Origin: Helicostylum pulchrum
Taxonomy: Eukaryota; Mucoromycota; Mucoromycetes; Mucorales; Mucoraceae
Length of the DNA stretch: 14,950 nt
Assembly: GCA_025677825.1 (NCBI GenBank)
Contig: JAIXMO010000134.1
Location: 1 to 14,950 of the forward strand
Direction: 5' to 3'
The notes below the pieces were generated by a model. It ran no database searches. It saw only the letters and a program-made list of their open reading frames with translations, and was not told the origin of the DNA. A program made the position numbers and the translations under genes. Below, one piece after another: positions 8,592 to 14,950 of the stretch; the first letter of the stretch is position 1, and each line of letters begins with the position of its first letter.

Positions 8592-9523
8592 TTACATAAA
8601 GACCAGTAAGACTAGGTGTTTGATTTTCTAATAATGATTGACGTTCATCGCCTTCAGATAACAACAGCTTTTCTTGCTGTTCCTTTACTTTTACCATGGT
8701 GAGTTTGTATAACCAAAAACCGGAAGAAACAAGTATGATGATGCCAAGACACATATAAATTAAGGTTGCCTTGTGCGCTTCGGGAGGTAAATCGGGATCA
8801 GACAAATTGGCCAACTGTGAACCCACCCAAACATCCAAATTAAATTTAAAGCAAGCAATCAATGCCGATGAAATATAGGTTTTCCAGGTGACTGAAGGCA
8901 CCAAAGACAACATTAAGTTGGTTAATTGCCAAGGTAACGGACAAATACGAATTAATAGCATCATCTTGAACCCGCCTTGCGTGATCGCATCTTGCATAGC
9001 AACATATAAGTTCTGTTTCTTTTCTGAAAACGTTATGTATTTGGCAAAATTAAACTTTCTTACTAATCTACAAAAAAAAGTTATTTTTGTGTGTGTGAGC
9101 GTACAGACGACAAAAAATAAGCTTGACATAACTACTTACCCGAAAGTAGCCAATGAACTTAAAAAGGCACCTGTGGTTGCGGGAATACATCCGTTTGGAA
9201 ATCCATAAACAAATCCTGTCATTGTTACTGCAAACGTATAGCCAAATAAAGGCGGTGTACCTGTAAGCGCAACGATAACGACCATGATTAATGAGCTGTA
9301 TTTATGTTCTCGCATTTTAATGGCAATCTCTTGAATAACTATACAGAAAAAAAAAAGAGGGGGGGGGAAGGTTATTAGAATACACACAAAGTATCTAAAA
9401 TTTTTTTTTAACAAAATTACATTCAACGATATCTTCCTTGTAGTGCGAAAATACGCCATACAAAATTGCAGCTGCAATACAAGTTATTACTGCAACTTTA
9501 AAAAACTTTTTACGTGAGTGCAT
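8587..9523 (-). CDS. TVP38: TVP38/TMEM64-family (VTT domain) Golgi membrane protein
   Basis: Polytopic membrane protein of the SNARE-associated/DedA-like VTT family; yeast Tvp38 is found in Golgi vesicles, and relatives (TMEM41B, VMP1) scramble lipids. Minus-strand exons: 9523-9421, 9338-9140, 9067-8587; 260 aa. The ATG at 9523 is the first in frame. Residues 7-25 form the first membrane helix. Residues about 50-104 hold the VTT core with TGTPPLFGYT, GFVYGFPNG and TTGAFLSSL, followed by a basic cytosolic stretch. Then comes RICPLPWQLTN...SLVPSVTWKTY (141-165) and FKFNLDVWVGSQLANLSDPD, typical of fungal Tvp38. The last membrane helix is about 203-226. The cytosolic tail carries ERQSLL (242-247), an acidic dileucine sorting pattern. 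It is divergent from MED14, with 413 bp between the start codons. Lipid scrambling in this protein is inferred from the family only. Confidence 0.94.
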
Positions 9524-9936
9524 AGTTTCTTTACAAAAAAATAAACAAGTAAAAGAAAGAAAGAGAAAAAAAAAAAGAAAAAGTAGAAACAACTGTTTCT
9601 TATACTAAAAAAAAAGAAAAAAAAAAAGAAAAAAAAAATATTAACCATATTAATGTTATTTTTTCTGTAAATAATATCCCTTAATCTTGTTTGTACCGAG
9701 GATATGAGAACCTGACTTTAACAAGGACACTTTTCACTTAGACGCCCTTTTTTTATATATTGCAGCTTCATAATCGCTTCCACTAGTCGATCTGCACCTC
9801 CAGCAGCTACAAAAAAAAACGTGTGACGTCATTTACTCAGCTATTAGCGAGAGATTTTTTCTTAAAAATTCTAGTTATCCTTTTTTTTTTTTTCTTCGCG
9901 AAGATAGAAAAAAAAATAGCCATTAGCGGAAAAGTG
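9524..9936. promoter_or_regulatory. Divergent promoter between TVP38 and MED14
   Basis: The two start codons face away from each other across 413 bp. The left part (about 9545-9640) is a long A/G tract on the + strand, i.e. a T/C-rich leader for TVP38. A TATATAT lies at 9754-9760, 177 bases before the MED14 ATG. A perfect TGACGTCA palindrome lies at 9824-9831. A second T-run (about 9881-9893) lies close to the MED14 ATG. Confidence 0.65.
9824..9831. promoter_or_regulatory. Consensus CRE (TGACGTCA) in the MED14/TVP38 promoter
   Basis: Full 8-bp palindromic site for ATF/CREB-type bZIP factors, 105 bases before the MED14 ATG. Exact octamer matches are rare in such AT-rich DNA. If transcription starts after the TATATAT at 9754, the site would fall in the 5' leader, so its role is uncertain. 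Confidence 0.4.
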
Positions 9937-12900
9937 ATGCAAACGATCTCATTAACAGACGATACTGAACCCATTACGCAGTCTAATGGTTATGCCCAAC
10001 CCATGGATAATATAAACGGTACAGATTCCAAACTCGCCATGACAGCAGCGACAAAGAAGGACGAGACGATTGAAGAAACCCAAGAAAAAGTAGTATTACC
10101 TGTTGAAATGGCTTGTATGGTTCCTTTACGAGCTCTTATTGGAAAACTCATTCATAAATCTCACGCCGATTTAATGACTTTGACTGATACGTAAGTCTGA
10201 TTTCCTCTTTTTCTAGATTACAATTATTTTGCGCTAACATCTTTTTTTAATTTAGATTACCTTCCATGTCTGATGTAGAGAAAAAGCGTCAGATTTTAAC
10301 ATATACGACATTTATGAGAAAACAATATTTAAAATTACTGGTGCTTGTAAAGTGGGCTGAAAGTGCCCAGGATATTCAAATGTGTCAGGTAAAAAAAAAA
10401 GAGAGAGAGAAAATGTTGTTACTTGAAACTAATTACGTGTTTTTTTTTTTTTTTTGTATAAAAAGAATATTATGGCTTATTTAGCAAACCAAAATAAGAT
10501 ATTCCAAGATACTGTTGATTATCTTCATAAAATTCAGTCAGGGCTGCCGGCAGCTAGATTACGAAACTTCGATATACCGACAGCTGTGGATGTATTAACT
10601 ACAGGAACATATCAACAAATGCCAACAAAAATAAAGGTAATATTTTTTATAAGCAATTTGACAACATTTTAGAAACTTATTTTTTTTTTTGGTACTGTAG
10701 GATATGCTTACACCTACACCACTCACGGATAAAGAAGTTTTGGAGATTTTCCGAGATATGAATGATGTGATTCGCATGCGCATGATTACCACCGAAGTTT
10801 TACCGTCACCTATGCAAAACTATAAAATTGGTAAAACTTTTTTTCTGTGTATATTTTATATAGCAATATTAAAAATAGTTACTATTTAGAAAATGGTCGA
10901 ATTTATTTCACAATTGAGAACGAATTTGAAGTCGCTTTGACATTAATGGGTCATAGTAACGATAGAAGGTGGTGGATTGTTTCATTAGATATGTTTATTG
11001 AAGCAACTTCAGCTGGTGGAGCCGCCGAGGACGTCGATATTACATTAACTGATGCACAGAAACTTCATCTCCGTTCCAATGCACAAAAACAACTTGTACC
11101 ACTATTCGTACCCGAAGGAAGTACACATACACCTCTCTTCTTTCCTCTTGTCAACTTGTATGATTATTTACACTCATGCTGTCTCAATATGCAACTTGAA
11201 ATTTTATTTATTCAATCTGCCATGTTGGTAAAAACGAGATGGATGAACCAACTCAAGGTACAAATGAATCCCGATAGAACAAAATTAACTTTGACCTATT
11301 GGAAAGGTGGTTCACCTGCTTCACAGTGGGCTCGTCCTCAGGTTAGAAAAACAAACACACAAAAACATTTATTGTGACTAGATACTTATATTGCATATAA
11401 CTTTTTTTTTTAGGTTAAGTCAGAAGCACATAAAAGCACAGTTTTAGAAATTTCAGTGAGTAATGAACACGAGAAACAGTTAGCAAAAAATAATATGGCC
11501 ATCACAGTGCGTGATGAGTTAAAGGGATTGGTCCAAAAAGCCGGTATCGGTGCCTCTGTTGCTTTGTCTGATTTAAGTGCTTCCGATAAACCCAAGGTAC
11601 TTTCTTCGCTCAAATATCCAAAGAATTTATTAGAAGTCCTTTGGGATGAATGTAGTGATCTTCATACCGATGTTAAATTACTGGTAAATATTCTTTTTGA
11701 CAAAACAAAAAAAATCCCTCCGTATGCTTTTACTGATATCTATTTAGGATCCTGGAAATTTAAACGCAGAACAACTTGTATTACATGTTACCAATTACCA
11801 TAGCGCATGTATCATTAATAAGTTTAGAGAAGTTCTTATTACACAAAAGGATTTTTTAGAAGAGAATGGATTACATTTAGCTGAAGCTGAAGCTCCAGTA
11901 AAGTTAGAAGATGGTGAAAATGGTAATTATAATATAAAAGAAGGGGAAAATATCAATATATTGATTTGATTATCTAGTTCCTCGTCAAGAGCCTACAATT
12001 GTTGTACGGTATAGACATCAAAGATTTGTCAGTATCGGAGCAGATGCACGCACGGGTAAAATTAAGGTATTCGAAACGAGCGATGGATGTAGTGAAGGAG
12101 ATGGTAAGAAATTACAACAACAACAGAAAAAGAAGGGTTTTTTTTTTTTACTAAATAATGAATTCAGTTAAATTAAGAGGATTAGAAGAACGATTAAATA
12201 ACGATCCAGCCAATATTGCTCGACATTTATTATGGCTTCGATCGGAAGTAGTTGTAAGAGAAGTTATTTCACTTGGAAAACAATTAAATTTACAACCTTA
12301 TCACCCATCACATATGAACTTGCGTCAAGAGGATTTGACAAGATTGTTTGGCGATGTTATTACACAAGGTGACACAAAGCAAAAGTATCCTTCACATTGT
12401 GTTTTCTTCAGGTTCTCGCAGTTTGAAGATTGGTACTTTGTTATTGCCACTGTTAAGAATGAATTTAAGTCATGGCTTTGTTGTATAAAGTATGCAAACA
12501 TATTTATATATATATACAGTAAAAAAAAAAGAAGCTAACTCACTTTTTCTTAGTAAAACATATGATCAGAATGGTATATACCAAACAATTGTAGATTTAA
12601 CTTACTTGGATTGCGAACAGTTATGGAAAGATCAATTCATTGGAAAATCTAATACGACCGATGATACCAAAGGAACAATTAAACGAAGGTTTGAGGATAT
12701 AGTAGAAATAGAAAGTACGCTTGTAAATGATAATTTAAAGAAACGAAGAGTGTCTGTGTTGGATAATAACAATGAATTGTGCACAGCTCATACATATTCA
12801 AATAATATTGACAAGTATGTTGATTTTTTTTTCGTAATGTAATATGGATACTAACCTATTTATTTTTTTTAAAAAAAAAAGTTTGTCAATTGATTTACGT

Positions 12901-14500
12901 TACTTGGCTAAATTAGATTCACTCTGTAGAGCCTATATTACCAATAGAAAGATTGAACTTCAATTACAAGCATACAAAGGATCACTCAATTATTATATGC
13001 GTCCTTTATTACAAACATTATCTATTATGGAATCACAAATTATTAACCATCCTGCAGCTGATAAAATGGAAGTCGTTTGTGTTCCTCAAAAAGATTTATT
13101 AAAGGCATGTGCGTATTATTTCCAAGAAGATGGAGTGAAGCGTGAAAAACCATTAGAATCTATACCTTGGATAGAGAGTGTATTACCTGAAATGAAAAAC
13201 GATGTCTTGATTCGACCTTCTGGGTGGTGGGATTGTGGTAGAGGTGAATGTTATGTAGTCATTCAGGATAAATTAGACTGGGAACGTATTTCATTACAAG
13301 GAAATGAATTTGGCGGTCATATTGCGTTAGATAAAGCTACAAATGTTGTGTCATTTACATACCCTAACATTGACTCTTGTATTGATCGGTTCTTGGTTGA
13401 TTGGGAAAGGATATTTATGATGGCTAATATTACTAGACAAGTATCGTCTGTCTGGTTTGAAAAATACAAGGAACAATTAGAATTTAGTCCTACGGATTTA
13501 CAAGAGCTATCATTTGTATATGCAAAGGTAAAACAAGAAAGAAAGAAAAAAAAAAGTGTTTGTTTTTTTAAAACAATTTTTTTTTATATTTAGGATTTTA
13601 CCTGTAGTATCAAATGGAATTCGTTGGGACCAGGTAAACCTAGACAATATAATATCGAATTCGGAATTACAGAAGATACAAATAAGGCAACCTTGACTTC
13701 ATTACCATCCATGAATTCTCGCAACCCTCACTGGAGAATTGCTAGTTTCTTACGAGATGTACTTAATGAGAAGAGAGATTTAATATATTTTATACAGGTA
13801 AAAAAAAAAGGTAATACCGCTAATTTTTAATCCCCCTTCTAAAAAAAATGAATATTTTTTTCTGCAGATTTTATTCCAAACTTTACCATTGATGACATGC
13901 CTTGAACATCTTGAGGTGAAATGTGCTCAAGATGGTAATATTGGCAAAGTATCGATTATACCTCGCGCTTATGATTCTGTGCGCGTCATCTTTTCTGCCA
14001 TGTAAAGTATACATATATTATTATTACAGCGCAAAAAAGAAAAAAACTAAGACTTTTTTTTATATAGACATGCAATTGATATACGATTTACGGATACAGA
14101 ATCGATTTGTGTTTCTGACGCAGCATACCATCATTTATTTTATTCATCACGTACGAAATTAGGACATGATACATTCATTGCGCCTCAACCTTACCAAGTT
14201 CAAACGGGTACGCCATCACCATCATACGTTGATGGAGGATTGAATCCTATCAAGGTCTCACAACAATTTAAATTCATTCCGTTCGAACAATTTTCTACTT
14301 TGTTGGATACTTTAGATAGTTGGATATTCTCATCACAAGATGATGATTCAACTGATACATTGATAGAAAATAATCGATGGTATGCTTCCGGCAAACCTTG
14401 GTCGACTGAGTCAGATGAACCGCGTGCTGTTTCAGTTCAACATGGTTTGTTATGTTCTGCTTCTCTGTGTCAAGGCATATTGCAAAAATTATGTACATAA
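9937..14500 (+). CDS. MED14: Mediator complex subunit 14 (MED14/Rgr1)
   Basis: MED14 is the scaffold of Mediator, linking head, middle and tail modules at RNA polymerase II promoters in the nucleus. Exons: 9937-10190, 10256-10388, 10466-10636, 10701-10830, 10890-11341, 11414-11683, 11748-11922, 11978-12103, 12168-12489, 12554-12814, 12882-13527, 13594-13797, 13868-14001, 14068-14500; 1236 aa (human 1454, yeast Rgr1 1082). The first in-frame ATG is 9937; the first 50 residues are disordered. The N-terminal MED14 domain runs from about residue 52: PLRALIGKLIHKSHADLM, LLVLVKWAES, FDIPTAVDVLTTGTYQQMP, ITTEVLPSP, then NGRIYFTIENEFEVALTLMG. Residues 721-745 hold a bipartite basic signal (KRRFED...KKRRVS) where human MED14 has KRK...KKTKR. 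The region WWDCGRGECYVVIQ to DRFLVDWERIF and SIKWNSLGPGKPRQY matches the C-terminal repeat part, and HAIDIRFTDTESICVSDAAYHHLF matches human CIDIYCRSRGVVAIRDGAY. The long Pro-rich human tail is absent. Confidence 0.96.
12681..12752 (+). other. Bipartite nuclear localisation signal in MED14
   Basis: Residues 721-723 (KRR) and 740-743 (KKRR), separated by 16 mostly acidic or polar residues, form a bipartite-type basic signal at the place where human MED14 has its own paired basic clusters. RRVS at residues 742-745 also fits the basophilic kinase (PKA) consensus RRxS. Confidence 0.5.
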
Positions 14501-14595
14501 AAAAAAGGGGGAGGTTTTTTTGATCTTCTTTTTTTTTTGGATTTTTTTTTTTTCTTTTTTTTTAACTTTTTTTTAAAAAGACCTATGAAAGCGTA
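14501..14595 (+). other. MED14 3' region, G-run then T-rich tract
   Basis: After the stop come a short A run, GGGGGAGG and then about 60 bases that are nearly all T. This is the likely MED14 3' UTR, leading to the AATAAA at 14596. Confidence 0.5.
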
Positions 14596-14601
14596 AATAA
14601 A
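14596..14601 (+). terminator. Poly(A) signal of MED14
   Basis: AATAAA lies 96 bases after the TAA stop, preceded by a long T-rich tract. It is the first canonical hexamer after the gene. Confidence 0.5.
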
Positions 14602-14950
14602 AAAAATTAATAAAAAAGCATTTGTTCTATGATTTAGTTAAACTATTTTGGACCGAGTTGTAATTAATTTTGGTGGAAAATTGGCGCACGACAACCCGCA
14701 CGACATTATGGACGCTCCAGAAAAATAATGTTCGAAACCTACATAATATACGCTTATAAATTATTAAACTTTGGCTAACGCATATTACGTTTGTATAATA
14801 GAATAATATTCTACTAGGACTTTCTACGCGGACTTTTGACAATAATTGTTATGTAAAGTTTCGTGTATATATTATCTACGACCAAAAAAAAGTTCATAAA
14901 TCGTAAATGCATTAGAGGTATTTAGTATCCTTCATATATACATGTATACG
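14602..14950. other. Right-edge intergenic sequence, no supported gene
   Basis: No coding pattern I trust. A minus-strand open frame (14842-14627) has no recognisable motif and a composition like translated AT-rich spacer. A tandem 9-mer CGCACGACA (14685-14693 and 14697-14705) is the only small structure seen. The next gene may begin or end beyond the window. Confidence 0.5.

Noticed and set aside
8888..9208. 106-codon + strand frame across TVP38
   Set aside because: Antisense shadow of the TVP38 exons and intron.
9524..9592. N-terminal extension of TVP38 as a signal peptide
   Set aside because: No ATG in this stretch; the hydrophobic reading comes from the T/C-rich leader.
9823..9936. N-terminal extension of MED14 by 38 codons
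   Set aside because: The open frame begins with GTG inside the CRE, contains no ATG before 9937 and encodes poly-Phe low complexity; it is leader sequence.
14627..14842. 71-codon minus-strand frame near the right edge
   Set aside because: No recognisable protein pattern and no splice partner; composition like spacer.
1..14950. CRISPR array, insertion sequence or biosynthetic/defence cluster
   Set aside because: No spaced repeats, transposase motifs or terminal inverted repeats; the genes are eukaryotic housekeeping genes with spliceosomal introns.

Overview
The window is nuclear DNA of a eukaryote, most likely an early-diverging (Mucoromycota/Mucorales-like) fungus. Evidence: very AT-rich sequence full of A and T runs of 8-15 bases, protein-coding genes cut by many short GT-AG introns (35 reconstructed, all 49-82 nt), compact spacing, and proteins specific to eukaryotes (Mediator MED14, TDP1, Golgi TVP38). 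The lineage is an inference from style and protein content. No prokaryotic operon, mobile element, CRISPR array, rRNA or tRNA gene was found.

Layout, left to right. 1-1259: no gene I can support, ending in a probable TATA box. 1260-2529 (+): five-exon gene for an unrecognised protein with a folded N-terminus and two Lys/Asp-rich tracts. 2530-4056: long gap with two coding-like scraps that I could not assemble into a gene. 4057-6118 (+): TDP1, tyrosyl-DNA phosphodiesterase 1, 13 exons. 6164-6815 (-): small two-exon DUF3245-like protein, tail to tail with TDP1 with 45 bp between them. 6915-7951 (-): S-formylglutathione hydrolase, 4 exons. 7952-8586: intergenic. 8587-9523 (-): TVP38/TMEM64-family membrane protein, 3 exons. 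9524-9936: divergent promoter with a perfect TGACGTCA site. 9937-14500 (+): MED14/Rgr1, the Mediator scaffold subunit, 14 exons. 14501-14950: T-rich 3' region and unassigned sequence.

The genes are mostly housekeeping and are not an obvious pathway cluster. One loose functional link is that TDP1 (repair of protein-DNA adducts) lies near formylglutathione hydrolase (formaldehyde detoxification). TVP38 and MED14 share a divergent promoter. All exon joins were checked by hand for reading-frame continuity; each reconstructed CDS is a whole number of codons with no internal stop. Family assignments come from recognised motifs and not from a database search.

I see no convincing new multi-gene system here. 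The most unusual points are the TDP1 active-site motif on a 17-nt microexon, the shortened TDP1 C-terminus, several 3' splice sites preceded by A-runs instead of pyrimidines, and the unknown Lys-rich protein with a candidate PP1-docking motif.
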